This document shows, piece after piece, positions 16,977 to 25,463 of a DNA stretch of 64,000 bases; position 1 is the first letter of the stretch, and the number at the start of each line of letters is the position of its first letter. Origin of the DNA: Pseudomonadota bacterium (GTDB lineage: Bacteria > Myxococcota_A > Polyangia > Polyangiales > Polyangiaceae). The translations under genes and the position numbers were made by a program. The notes under the pieces are model-generated. The model was given only the letters and a program-made list of their open reading frames with translations. It had not been told where the DNA came from and did no database searches. Location of the stretch: assembly GCA_023431345.1 (NCBI GenBank), contig JAEYWK010000097.1, forward strand, positions 5,261 through 69,260, read 5' to 3'.

Positions 16977-17455
16977 CGACCGCCATCGCTCACACGCTCG
17001 TCGCCTTGCGAGACGTGGCCGGGGTTCACGGCAGCTTCGTGTTGCGCTCGACGGGCGAGCTCGTCGACAAAGACTTGCCGAGCGTTTTCCATGAGGACCT
17101 GTTCGTCGCGGTCGGCGCGCGGCTCTCGCGCCTCGTCGAGACGATGACGGTAGAGGGTGACGAGGTCGTCTCCGCCATCCTGCGCTTCGACGAGCATCGG
17201 CTGTACGTCAGCCGATTTTCGCACGGTTTGCTGGCGGTGCTGACCGCGAATGAAGTGAACGCGGCCGCCCTGCGCATGGCGCTCACGCTGACCACCCGCC
17301 GCCTCGAGCCCGAGCTGCTGGCGACCCTCAGCCAGCCGCCGCCTGCGGTGGTGCCGGCTCCCGCGGCGCCGACGCCATCCGCTCCACCTCCGCCGGTGCT
17401 GGCGGGGTCGCACGGTGCTCCTCGCATGTACCGCGGTCGCTTGCTCGGCGGCTGA
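16973..17455 (+). CDS. Roadblock/LC7 (MglB-like) protein
   Basis: The 160-residue protein has an N-terminal Roadblock/LC7 fold: TLVALRDVAGVHGSFVLRST, GELVDKDLP, DEHRLYVSRFSHGLLAVLT. A Pro/Ala tail follows (residues ~115-150). Roadblock proteins such as MglB regulate small Ras-like GTPases, but no GTPase gene is adjacent. Translation is coupled to the DUF4388 gene. The partner and the process are not visible in the window. Confidence 0.75.
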   Translation: MTTAIAHTLVALRDVAGVHGSFVLRSTGELVDKDLPSVFHEDLFVAVGARLSRLVETMTVEGDEVVSAILRFDEHRLYVSRFSHGLLAVLTANEVNAAALRMALTLTTRRLEPELLATLSQPPPAVVPAPAAPTPSAPPPPVLAGSHGAPRMYRGRLLGG

Positions 17456-17869
17456 GCGCTTCGCCGCGCACGAGCCGTTGTCTTCCACCGACGCGCAGCG
17501 GTGCTCGCGTGCGTCGCGGCGCGCGGCGCGCGATGAAATGACGTGCGCCGGGGGCGCGACGCGTCGCTGCGTCATTGCGCGTTCGCCTCCGACGACCATG
17601 AAACCGTGCCGACGTCGGACGATTGTTTCACGTCGTCGAGCAGGCATGTCTCTTCTGTTTCAGAAACGGTCGGGAAACGCAAAAACCGAGGTGCGTCGCT
17701 TGATCGCGATCTGCGCGTTTGGGATATTGAGATCAAACGGCAAGCGCTGACGCGAGCCGCGAACGCCGACCCAGCGGCGCGCGCTCTCGGCAGCGAACGT
17801 GTGCTCAGCCAACTCCTCCCGGTCCGACCCGGGAACAGCCGACGTGTGCCCCGACAAAGGAACCACTTG
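17456..17869 (+). other. 414-base non-coding leader before the nitrate transport operon, with nested hairpins
   Basis: No convincing gene is present. A nested dyad spans 17590-17638: CGACGAC/GTCGTCG, then TGAAAC/GTTTCA, around the palindrome CCGACGTCGG. A second hairpin has arms CGTTTG and CAAACG (17716-17721 and 17734-17739) with a 12-base loop. GTTTC-type words also recur at 17659-17680. These could form a structured 5' leader or operators for the downstream operon. Nothing else was seen. Confidence 0.5.
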
Positions 17870-18976
17870 ATGCACAGCTTTGCCCCGCGCTTCCTCAATA
17901 TCGCGCTCTTATTCACGGTTTCTAGCGGCTCGAGCCTCGCTCTCGCCCAAGACGCGGCCGCGCCCGCCGAAGCGCCGCTCGAGGCGCCCGTCGAGGCCGC
18001 AGCCGAAGCGCCCGTCGAAGCCGCAGCCGAAGCGCCCGTCGAGGCGCCCGCAGTCGAGCCCGTCGCCGCCAAGCCGAAGCCGCCGCCCTACTCATTGCCG
18101 TGGCAGCTGCGCCCGGTGGTCGCGGGCAGCGTCGTGCGCTCCGATACCTCCTTCGCCTTCTACAAGGATAACGCCGGCAAGGAGTCGGGAGCGACGATCG
18201 CCTCGATGCTGCTCGCTAGCTACAAGGTGAGCGAGAACCTCGCGCCGCTGATTCGTCTCGGCGTGGTGTCCAGCTCACCGCCGAGCAGCCTCAAAGACTC
18301 GGCCATGAACGAGGTCGACTCGTCTCTCAATTTCCTCAATCCGGTGCTCGGCGCGACCTACGCCATCAAGCCCGCCAAGCCGCTGCGCCTCGCCTTCTTC
18401 TTGGGCGTCACGCTGCCGATCGGCAGCGGCGGCGGCGACGACGCGAAAATCGAGAAGACGGCCGCCAACGCCGCCGGGATCCGAGCGCGCTCCGCGATGG
18501 ATAACGCGATGTTCGCCGTCAATGATTTCACGGTCTTTCCCGGGGTGGGGCTGGCCTACGTCGCGGGCGGCTTTACCGCGCAAATCGAGGCGACCGTGCT
18601 GCAGCTGACGCGCGTGAAGGGTGACGAGCAACCGCCGATGGGGGCGCCCAAGAACCCCGACAAGTCGAAGACCAACTTCACGACCGGCATTCACGTTGGC
18701 TACTTCATCATCCCGATGTTGTCGCTCAGCGGTGAGCTTCGTCATCAGCGCTGGCTCAGCACCCCCAAAGCGGTCGAGGTCGATGAGGCGCTGCCCGACG
18801 ACGCGCAGCTCGGCACGCGCGATACGACGACGTTCGCCATCGGCCCTCGCCTCCATTTCAAGTTGTCCGATTCGGTTTGGTTTCGTCCCGGCGTCGCGTT
18901 CGCGATGCCGCTCGATAACCCGATGAAGAAGGCTGAATACAAAGTCGTGCAGCTCGATCTGCCCGTCGCGTTTTGA
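17870..18976 (+). CDS. Outer-membrane beta-barrel-like protein with EAPVEAAA repeats
   Basis: The start is ATG 17870 behind AAAGG. The 368-residue product has a signal peptide (residues 1-26, ending SLALAQ). An Ala/Pro/Glu repeat linker precedes about 280 residues of alternating strands with Gly/aromatic ends (YAIKPAKPLRLAFFLGVTLPIG, FPGVGLAYVAGGFTAQIEATVLQL, TTGIHVGYFIIPMLSLSGELRHQRW) and a terminal Phe, as in outer-membrane barrels. It lies only 21 bases before nrtA and in the same direction, so it probably belongs to the nitrate operon. A pore or organising role for anion uptake is inferred from position only. Confidence 0.7.
   Translation: MHSFAPRFLNIALLFTVSSGSSLALAQDAAAPAEAPLEAPVEAAAEAPVEAAAEAPVEAPAVEPVAAKPKPPPYSLPWQLRPVVAGSVVRSDTSFAFYKDNAGKESGATIASMLLASYKVSENLAPLIRLGVVSSSPPSSLKDSAMNEVDSSLNFLNPVLGATYAIKPAKPLRLAFFLGVTLPIGSGGGDDAKIEKTAANAAGIRARSAMDNAMFAVNDFTVFPGVGLAYVAGGFTAQIEATVLQLTRVKGDEQPPMGAPKNPDKSKTNFTTGIHVGYFIIPMLSLSGELRHQRWLSTPKAVEVDEALPDDAQLGTRDTTTFAIGPRLHFKLSDSVWFRPGVAFAMPLDNPMKKAEYKVVQLDLPVAF
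17981..18046 (+). repeat. 24-bp in-frame tandem repeat encoding EAPVEAAA
   Basis: Two full 24-base units and a partial third encode EAPVEAAA-EAPVEAAA-EAPVEAP in the linker of the outer-membrane protein. Units differ by GAG/GAA synonymous changes. Such Ala/Pro/Glu stalks may cross the periplasm or bind peptidoglycan. Confidence 0.75.
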
Positions 18977-18997
18977 TAACATTCAAGGAGTAGAGCA

Positions 18998-20284
18998 ATG
19001 ACGACGTTCAATCGACGTGACGCGCTCAAGGTCTCTGCGTTGCTGCCCGCAGCGTTGGCGTTGCCGGCCTGCAGCAAGAGCGAGGCCGCTGCAACCCAGC
19101 AAGTTGCCGCTTCGTCGAGCGGCCAAGCAGGTGACGCCTCGAAGCCCGAGGTGAGCGATCTCAGGTTCGGAATGATCGCGCTGACGGACTGTTCGCCGAT
19201 CGTGATTGCCCACGAAAAGGGCCTGTTCAAGAAGTACGGTATCAACTCGACCGTCGTCAAAGGCGCGAGCTGGGCCGCCATCCGTGACTCGCTGTCGAAC
19301 GGTGACATCCAAGCCACGCACATGCTCATCGGTATGCCGATCGCTTCGACGATGGGCCTGCTCGGCTCGCCCAAGAAGCCGATGGTGATCCCGTGGATGA
19401 TGAACCGTAACGGGCAATCCATCACGCTCAAGACCGCGCTCAAAGGCAAAGTCGCGGCAGATCCGAAAGCGCTCAAGCCCTTGGTGGACGAAGCGAAGAA
19501 GAAGGGCACGCCCATGACCTTCGCCATGACCTTCCCCCCTGGCACCCACGCCATGTGGATCCGCTACTGGCTCGCCGCCGGCGGTATCAACCCCGACAGC
19601 GACACGGCGCTCGTCACCATTCCGCCGCCGCAGATGGTCGCCAACATGAAGGTCGACAAGATGGACGGCTTTTGCGTCGGTGAGCCGTGGAACGCGCGCG
19701 CCATCGCCGACGGCATCGGCTTCACCGCTACCAACACGCAAGACATCTGGAAAGATCACCCGGAGAAGGTGTGCGCGTTCACCGAGGAGTTCGCGCAGAA
19801 GAACCCGAAGACGGTCAAAGCCGTGATCAAGGCGCTGCACGAAGCCAGCGTTTGGCTCGATGATCTGAAGAACCGGCCGGAGCAAGCCTCGATCGTCTCG
19901 CGCGCCACCTACATCAACTGTCCTCCCGAGCTGATCTTGGGACGCCTCCAGGGCCACTACGACTTCGGCGATGGTCGCAAGAAGGAGGACGAGAACTACA
20001 TGATCTTCAGCCAGCGTAACTGCAACTACCCGCAGCCCAAGTACGCCAAGTTCTGGCTAACGCAGTTCCGGCGCTGGGGCATGGTCACGGGCGCGCCCGA
20101 CTACGAAGGCGTCGCCAAGCGGGTGATGCGCACCGACATCTACGAAGAGGCGATGAAGGAGCTGGGCGTCAGCCACGGCGGCATGAACGAGGCGCCCGAG
20201 ACGCTGTTCGACGGCGCGGTGTTCGATCCCAAAGAGCCCGAGAAATTCGCGACGTCGTTCGCGGTGCACTCCATGAAGAGCTGA
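18998..20284 (+). CDS. nrtA: Nitrate ABC transporter substrate-binding protein (NrtA/CmpA family)
   Basis: The 428-residue protein has an N-terminal export signal combining a Tat-like RRDALKVSALL and a lipobox (LALPAC). It therefore appears to be a lipoprotein tethered to the inner membrane. The body matches NrtA: LTDCSPIVIAHEKGLFKKYG, GDIQATHMLIGMPIASTMG, HAMWIRYWLAAGGINPDSD, GFCVGEPWNARAIADGIG, YINCPPELILGRLQG. The family binds nitrate/nitrite or bicarbonate (CmpA). The permease and ATPase genes follow at 18 and 1 bases. With the reductase at the left edge, nitrate is the more likely ligand. Confidence 0.92.
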   Translation: MTTFNRRDALKVSALLPAALALPACSKSEAAATQQVAASSSGQAGDASKPEVSDLRFGMIALTDCSPIVIAHEKGLFKKYGINSTVVKGASWAAIRDSLSNGDIQATHMLIGMPIASTMGLLGSPKKPMVIPWMMNRNGQSITLKTALKGKVAADPKALKPLVDEAKKKGTPMTFAMTFPPGTHAMWIRYWLAAGGINPDSDTALVTIPPPQMVANMKVDKMDGFCVGEPWNARAIADGIGFTATNTQDIWKDHPEKVCAFTEEFAQKNPKTVKAVIKALHEASVWLDDLKNRPEQASIVSRATYINCPPELILGRLQGHYDFGDGRKKEDENYMIFSQRNCNYPQPKYAKFWLTQFRRWGMVTGAPDYEGVAKRVMRTDIYEEAMKELGVSHGGMNEAPETLFDGAVFDPKEPEKFATSFAVHSMKS

Positions 20285-20302
20285 GCCCACGGAGCCAAGC
20301 AG

Positions 20303-21085
20303 ATGAAGAGCAACCTAGTCGAGAAGTTGGTCAAGTTCGTGCTGCTGCCCATGGTGGGGGCCGGCTCGGTCATCATGCTGTGGGCCATCGCGAGCTCGAG
20401 CATCGTGCCGAGCCTGCCGTCGCCCTTGAAGACGTGGGAGATCAGCCGGCCCTACATCGTCGAGCCCTTCGAGAAGCGAGGGGAGCTCGACCAAGGCATC
20501 CTGCGTTTTACCTGGTACTCGCTGATCCGCGTGGCCAAGGGCTACGTGCTCGCGGTCTTGCTAGGGACGCCGATTGGCCTGCTGCTCGGCATGTCGAAGG
20601 GCTTCACCAACACCTTCGATCCCATCATTCAGGTGCTGCGCCCGGTGTCGCCGCTGGCGTGGCTGCCGCTGGGCCTCGTGATCTTTCAAAAGCCGGAGCC
20701 CGCCGGCATCTTCACCATCGCCATGTGCTCGATGTGGCCGACGGTGATGAACACGGCGCTCGGCGTGCGCTCGATCCCGCAAGACTACATCAACGTGGCG
20801 CGCGTGCTGCGGCTGTCACCCTGGAAGAAGCTGGTGAAGGTCACGATCCCGGCCGCGCTGCCATACATGTTCACCGGCTTTCGCCTCAGCCTCGGCATCG
20901 CGTGGCTCGTGATCGTCGCCGCCGAGATGCTCACGGGCGCGCCCGGCGTGGGTGGCTTCCTGTGGCAGGAATACAACGCGCTCATCTACGAGCACATCAT
21001 CTTGTGCATCCTCACCATCGGCATCATCGGCTTCTTGCTCGATCGCATCATGAGCTTGGTCGAGAAGCGCTTCAAGGCGGCGTAA
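20303..21085 (+). CDS. nrtB: Nitrate ABC transporter permease
   Basis: The 260-residue membrane protein has about six hydrophobic segments and the EAA loop (YINVARVLRLSPWKKLVKVTIPAALPY), where it contacts the ATPases. The stretches LLGMSKGFTNTFDPIIQVLRP and PLAWLPLGLVIF are typical of NrtB and related taurine/sulfonate permeases. The gene sits between nrtA and the two ATPase genes with one base before nrtC, so the products should form one inner-membrane complex. Confidence 0.92.
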   Translation: MKSNLVEKLVKFVLLPMVGAGSVIMLWAIASSSIVPSLPSPLKTWEISRPYIVEPFEKRGELDQGILRFTWYSLIRVAKGYVLAVLLGTPIGLLLGMSKGFTNTFDPIIQVLRPVSPLAWLPLGLVIFQKPEPAGIFTIAMCSMWPTVMNTALGVRSIPQDYINVARVLRLSPWKKLVKVTIPAALPYMFTGFRLSLGIAWLVIVAAEMLTGAPGVGGFLWQEYNALIYEHIILCILTIGIIGFLLDRIMSLVEKRFKAA

Positions 21086-21086
21086 C

Positions 21087-21962
21087 ATGGCATTCATCGA
21101 GCTTTCTGGGGTGTGCAAAGGCTATGGCCCGGCTGGGCAGCGCACGAACGTGCTCGAGGGCGTGAACCTCTCGATCGAGAAGGGCGAGCTAGTGAGCATC
21201 GTCGGCTACTCGGGCGCGGGGAAGACCACGCTCGTGTCGCTGCTCGCCGGGCTGATCCTGCCCGATCAGGGCACGGTGACGGTCGGTGGAAAGCGCGTGA
21301 CGGGGCCGAGCGCCGAGCGCGGCGTGGTGTTTCAGAATTACTCCCTGCTGCCTTGGCTGACCGTGCTCGAGAACGTGCAGCTCGCCGTCGATCAGGTGTT
21401 TACGCGGTCGAGCCCCAGCGAGCGCCGAGAGCGCGCCATGAAGTTCGTCGAGATGGTGAGCCTGGGGCCGGCGGCAGGCAAGCGGCCGAGAGAGCTCTCG
21501 GGGGGTATGCGTCAGCGCGTGTCGGTGGCGCGAGCGCTGGCCATGGACCCGGAGCTGCTCTTGCTCGACGAGCCGTTCGGAGCCCTCGACGCGCTCACGC
21601 GTGGTGTGCTGCAGGGAGAGCTGCAGCGCATCAGCGCCGAGAGCGGCAAGACGATGCTACTCATCACCAACGACGTCGACGAAGGCGTCTTGCTTTCGGA
21701 CCGCATCATTCCGCTCGGCGCCGGCCCGCGAGCGTCGCTCGGCCCCGCCACCACGGTCGACATCCCGCGCCCCCGCGATCGGAAGGCTCTCAATCACGAT
21801 CCGCGTTTCCGCGAGATTCGCCTCGCGGTGCTCGAGTACTTGCTCGAGTCGGGTCGCCAGAAGCGCGCTGAGCGCGACGCAGCTCACGCGCCCGCAGTCA
21901 GCAGCGACGAAATCAGCTCCGCGTCGGCGGAGTCGGTACGCATCGCGGAGGCCAGCCTATGA
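21087..21962 (+). CDS. nrtC: Nitrate ABC transporter ATPase, first of pair
   Basis: This 291-residue ATPase shows Walker A GYSGAGKTT, Q-loop FQNYSLLPWLTVLENV, signature LSGGMRQRVSVARALA, Walker B LLLLDEPFGALDA and the switch region LLITNDVDEGVLLSDRI. In the switch the usual His is Asn (TND instead of THD), also seen in NrtC/NrtD-type proteins as I recall. It lacks the C-terminal NrtA-like domain of cyanobacterial NrtC. It overlaps the next ATPase gene by 4 bases, and the two should form a heterodimer. Confidence 0.88.
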   Translation: MAFIELSGVCKGYGPAGQRTNVLEGVNLSIEKGELVSIVGYSGAGKTTLVSLLAGLILPDQGTVTVGGKRVTGPSAERGVVFQNYSLLPWLTVLENVQLAVDQVFTRSSPSERRERAMKFVEMVSLGPAAGKRPRELSGGMRQRVSVARALAMDPELLLLDEPFGALDALTRGVLQGELQRISAESGKTMLLITNDVDEGVLLSDRIIPLGAGPRASLGPATTVDIPRPRDRKALNHDPRFREIRLAVLEYLLESGRQKRAERDAAHAPAVSSDEISSASAESVRIAEASL

Positions 21963-22825
21963 CCGCACGCTCGAAGAAGTTCCTCGATATTTGGAATCTG
22001 TCCAAGGCCTTCCCGGGCCCCCTCGGCAAAGTGCCCGTCGTCGAGGGCTTCAACCTGGCGGTGGCCGAGGGCGAAATCGTGAGCCTGATCGGCCACTCGG
22101 GCTGCGGTAAGTCCACGGTGCTGTCGATCGTGGCCGGGCTGGTCGAGGCCACGGAGGGCACCGTCATCATGGCGGGCAAGGAGGTGACCGAACCGGGCAC
22201 CGATCGCGGAGTCGTGTTCCAAGCGCCGTGCCTCTTCCACTGGATGACGGCGCTCGAGAACGTCGTGATCGGCTTGGAGCAAGCGATGCCGAAGGCCTCT
22301 GCTGCCCAGCGCGTCGAGAAGGCCAGCTACTACTTGTCGCGGGTGGGGCTGGCAGATGCGCTTCACAAGAAGCCCGCCGAGCTCTCGGCCGGGATGCGCC
22401 AGCGGGTGGGCTTGGCGCGCGCGTTCGCGCTGTCGCCGCGCATGCTGTTGCTCGACGAGCCGTTCGGCATGCTCGACTCGATCACCCGCTGCGAGCTGCA
22501 AGATGTGCTGCTCCAGCTCTGGGCCGAGGACAAGAAGACGCTGCTGCTCGTCACCCACGACGTCGACGAGTCCGTGTTCTTGTCGGACCGCGTCGTGATG
22601 ATGACGTCGGGGCCGCGCGCGAAGGTGGGCGAAATCATGGATGTAACGCTGCCGAGGCCTCGCGAGCGCCACGCCGTGCTCGACGACCCGCATTTCTACG
22701 AGCTGCGCGAGCGCTTGATCGGCTTCTTGGAGGGCCAGGCCGATCACTCGGCGACCGCGCTGCCCAAGTCTTCCACGCCACCGCCTTCGGTCTCGCGTCC
22801 GGTTCGCAAGCTCAGCGCGGCGTGA
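21959..22825 (+). CDS. nrtD: Nitrate ABC transporter ATPase, second of pair
   Basis: The 288-residue ATPase has Walker A GHSGCGKST, Q-loop FQAPCLFHWMTALENV, signature LSAGMRQRVGLARAFA, Walker B MLLLDEPFGMLDS and switch LLVTHDVDESVFLSDRV. It keeps the catalytic His that its partner lacks, consistent with an asymmetric ATPase pair. It is the last gene of the operon; a hairpin with a short T-run follows. Confidence 0.9.
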   Translation: MTARSKKFLDIWNLSKAFPGPLGKVPVVEGFNLAVAEGEIVSLIGHSGCGKSTVLSIVAGLVEATEGTVIMAGKEVTEPGTDRGVVFQAPCLFHWMTALENVVIGLEQAMPKASAAQRVEKASYYLSRVGLADALHKKPAELSAGMRQRVGLARAFALSPRMLLLDEPFGMLDSITRCELQDVLLQLWAEDKKTLLLVTHDVDESVFLSDRVVMMTSGPRAKVGEIMDVTLPRPRERHAVLDDPHFYELRERLIGFLEGQADHSATALPKSSTPPPSVSRPVRKLSAA

Positions 22826-22836
22826 GCAGCCCCGCT

Positions 22837-22860
22837 CGCGCCTGCCCGTAGGCGCGGTTT
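22837..22860 (+). terminator. Hairpin with short T-run after the nitrate operon
   Basis: Arms CGCGCCT and AGGCGCG (7 bp, perfect) flank a 6-base loop and are followed by GTTT. It lies 11 bases after the nrtD stop codon. Confidence 0.65.
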
Positions 22861-22968
22861 CTGCCGCTGGCGGGCGCTTTCTCAGCCCTGTCAGCCGCAG
22901 AAAATGAGCCCCGGGCCGGGCTGGTTGTTGGCTCTGCCCCACAGTTCTCGTGGTAACCGCCCAGGCCC

Positions 22969-24561
22969 GTGCCCTCGCTCGAGTCCACCCCTGCGCGACC
23001 TCTGCCGGCTCGGAGCTGGCGCAACGTGGTGCTCGGCGTGCTGGTGCTCAACGCGCTGTGGCTGGGGCGGGGCGTGATCGATCCGGGCTTCGGGAACCTG
23101 GACGTTACCGGCATCGTCTACAACGCGCGGCTGCTGTTGCTCGGCAAGCTGCCGTACCTCGACTCCGCAGAGGTGAAGCCGCCGGGCGCGTTCGTGCTGA
23201 TCGTGCCCGCGCTGTGGATCGGCGGTCTACGCGGGGTTTGGCTACTTGGCGTCGTGTGGGGCGCGCTGACGTCGCTCGCCACGGGCGCGCTCGCCAAGGC
23301 TTGCTACGGCGACCGCTGGGGCCGGCGCGTCGCCCTGCTCCACGCGGCGGCCTCCGTCGTCGCGAACGACGCCGACATCAACTACTCGTTCTGGATGGCG
23401 CTGCCGTTCACGCTCGCGGCGGCGCTCGCCGCGCGCGGGGCTCGCGCCCGAAGCGACTGGCACTACGCGGTTTGCTGGAGCCTGGCGGGGGCTTCGGCGC
23501 TCTTGGCGGTGTCGATCAAGCCCTCGGCTTGGCCGCTGCTCCTCGTGTTTTCGCTGCTTTGGCTGCGGGAGTTGTGGCGTCGCGACTTCGTGCGCGCGCT
23601 GTCGCTGCCCGCGTGGGGGCTCTGCGGGGCCCTGTTCGCGGCGATGCTCGTCGCGCTGCCCTTCTGGCTTCACGGCAGGCTGGACGTGCTCGCCGCGGGC
23701 CTGCGGCAGGTCCAGAGCTTCGGCAACGAATATCTGGGCGTGGTGGTTCGCGGCGCCGGTGGCTATTGGAACGCAGCCGGCATCGGCATGCAGTGCTTGC
23801 CCGACCAAATGCCGGCCATGCTGGGCGTCGCGCTCTTGGGCTGCCTGCCGGGGCGCTTCGACGCTCCGCGCTCGCGGCTCGCGCTGGTGCCCTGGATATT
23901 CCTGCTCGCCGCGCTGCTCGGCGTCACCATGACGCTGCGCTTCTTCACCCACGATAACGCGCAGCTTTGGCCAGCGCTCGCCGTGCTCGCGCTGCGACCG
24001 TCGGGTCTCGTCGCTCGACTCTTCGTAGCCCTCGAGCGGCGCGGCCGCGAGCGCTGGGTGCGGCGCCTACCCGTGCTGCTCGGCATGGCCGCAGCCCTCC
24101 CGGGCCTTCAGGAGCGATTCTGGCTCCAGTGGTACTTCGCGCACAACGATCGCAAAGTGCGCACCATCTGCCAAAAGTTCGAGTCCGTGATGGAGCCGAC
24201 CGACAGCGTCTTGGCGTGGGGCTGGCAGGCGTGGAGCGTGTACGAGCACTGTCACCGCTTCGCGCCCGGCGCGGTTTACAAAACGATCGGCACGGTGACG
24301 ACGCTCAACACCAACACGTGTAATCGCGGCTACGGCCGCCTGGAGCTGCGGAGCGGCGAGGTGACGCGGCGCTTCATGGCCGACCTCCAGCGGAGCCCAC
24401 CGGCCTTGATCTTGTGGTCGACGTACCATCAAGACATGGGGGGTGACCCGCTCGACGAGTGGGCCGAGTTGTCCGCGTTCGTCGAGCAGGGCTACGTGAT
24501 GGTGGCCTCGGACCGGCAGCTGATCGCCTACCTGCGCAAAGATCGCCTCGAGAGGCGTTAG
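22969..24561 (+). CDS. Integral membrane glycosyltransferase-like protein (GT39/ArnT type)
   Basis: The GTG-started protein has 530 residues with about ten hydrophobic segments and a soluble C-terminal part. Its N-terminal loop reads NLDVTGIVYNARLLLLGKLP, then YLDSAEVKPPG. This fits the D/E-x(n)-Y-x-A-x-LLLxGxxPYxD-x(n)-KxPG loop of lipid-dependent dolichyl-mannose or ArnT-type transferases. The acidic residue before the first loop (LDVTG) is a candidate catalytic Asp. It would transfer sugar from a polyprenyl phosphate donor across the inner membrane; acceptor and sugar are unknown. It stands alone between the nitrate operon and yebC. Confidence 0.72.
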   Translation: MPSLESTPARPLPARSWRNVVLGVLVLNALWLGRGVIDPGFGNLDVTGIVYNARLLLLGKLPYLDSAEVKPPGAFVLIVPALWIGGLRGVWLLGVVWGALTSLATGALAKACYGDRWGRRVALLHAAASVVANDADINYSFWMALPFTLAAALAARGARARSDWHYAVCWSLAGASALLAVSIKPSAWPLLLVFSLLWLRELWRRDFVRALSLPAWGLCGALFAAMLVALPFWLHGRLDVLAAGLRQVQSFGNEYLGVVVRGAGGYWNAAGIGMQCLPDQMPAMLGVALLGCLPGRFDAPRSRLALVPWIFLLAALLGVTMTLRFFTHDNAQLWPALAVLALRPSGLVARLFVALERRGRERWVRRLPVLLGMAAALPGLQERFWLQWYFAHNDRKVRTICQKFESVMEPTDSVLAWGWQAWSVYEHCHRFAPGAVYKTIGTVTTLNTNTCNRGYGRLELRSGEVTRRFMADLQRSPPALILWSTYHQDMGGDPLDEWAELSAFVEQGYVMVASDRQLIAYLRKDRLERR

Positions 24562-24649
24562 CGCCGCATCGCGCGCGGGTCTCGCCGCAGGCGGCTGCGC
24601 GAGCGGTTGAACCGCACGATTTTGCGTAAATTTCGCGGTCTCTACCGGG

Positions 24650-24681
24650 GCGGCGCGTACTCGCCGCAAGTGATTTTTTTT
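24650..24681 (+). terminator. Hairpin followed by T8 upstream of yebC
   Basis: Arms GCGGCG and CGCCGC with a 6-base loop are followed, after 6 bases, by eight T residues. It lies 89 bases after the glycosyltransferase stop and 30 bases before the yebC start. It could end the upstream transcript, or act as an attenuator if yebC is transcribed through it. Confidence 0.6.
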
Positions 24682-24711
24682 CGGGCCGGGCCGTGGTACG
24701 CACGCGGCCGC

Positions 24712-25461
24712 ATGAGCGGCCATTCTAAGTGGGCTACGATCAAGCGGAAGAAGGGCGCCACGGACGCGGCGCGGGGCAAGGTCTTCACCAAGCTCATTCG
24801 GGAGGTGGTCACAGCCGCTCGCATCGGCGGCGGCGATATCGATTCGAACCCGCGCCTGCGCAAGGCGGTAGCCGATTGCCGGGCCCAGCAGATGCCGGCC
24901 GACAACATCAAGCGCGCCGTCCAGCGCGGCACGGGTGAAATCGAGGGCGCGTCTTACGACGAGGTCCTCTACGAAGGCACCGGTCCTGCCGGAACCTTGT
25001 TCCTCGTCGAGGGCATGACCGACAACCGCAATCGCGCGGCGGCCGAGCTCCGCAAGATCTTCGAACGGCACAACGGCAACATGGGCGGCTCCGGCGCCGC
25101 CGCTTGGGCCTTCGACCGCCTCGGCGTGATCACGCTCGAAAAGAGCCAAGTCACTGAAGATCAGCTGATGGAAGCGGCGCTCGAAGCGGGCGCCGAAGAC
25201 TACCGCGACGAAGGTGACGTCTGGGCCGTCTACACGCCGCCGCACGACGTCGACAAGATCTCGGCGGCCCTGGAGGCGGCCAAGCTGCCGATCCAGTCCA
25301 GCAAGGCGGCCTGGGTGCCCAAGAACAAGAAGACGGTCACCGAGCGCGACGCCGAGGTGTGCATGAACCTCGTCGACGCGCTCGATGAGCACGATGACGT
25401 TCAGAACGTATTCAGCGACTTCGACATCTCAGAAGAAGATCTGAACAAGCTGACGAGCTGA
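24712..25461 (+). CDS. yebC: YebC/PmpR family regulator
   Basis: The start is ATG 24712, giving the invariant opening MSGHSKWATIKRKKGATDAARGKVF-type sequence (split here: MSGHSKWATIKRKK, ATDAARGKVFTKL). The length of 249 residues is normal for the family. Other family blocks are NPRLRKAVADCRAQQMPADN, EGMTDNRNRAAAELRKIF and the acidic C-terminus. YebC/PmpR proteins were named as transcription regulators. Some family members have been linked to translation of proline-rich stretches. The frame continues 35 codons upstream, but that part has no family content. Confidence 0.95.
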   Translation: MSGHSKWATIKRKKGATDAARGKVFTKLIREVVTAARIGGGDIDSNPRLRKAVADCRAQQMPADNIKRAVQRGTGEIEGASYDEVLYEGTGPAGTLFLVEGMTDNRNRAAAELRKIFERHNGNMGGSGAAAWAFDRLGVITLEKSQVTEDQLMEAALEAGAEDYRDEGDVWAVYTPPHDVDKISAALEAAKLPIQSSKAAWVPKNKKTVTERDAEVCMNLVDALDEHDDVQNVFSDFDISEEDLNKLTS

Positions 25462-25463
25462 GC

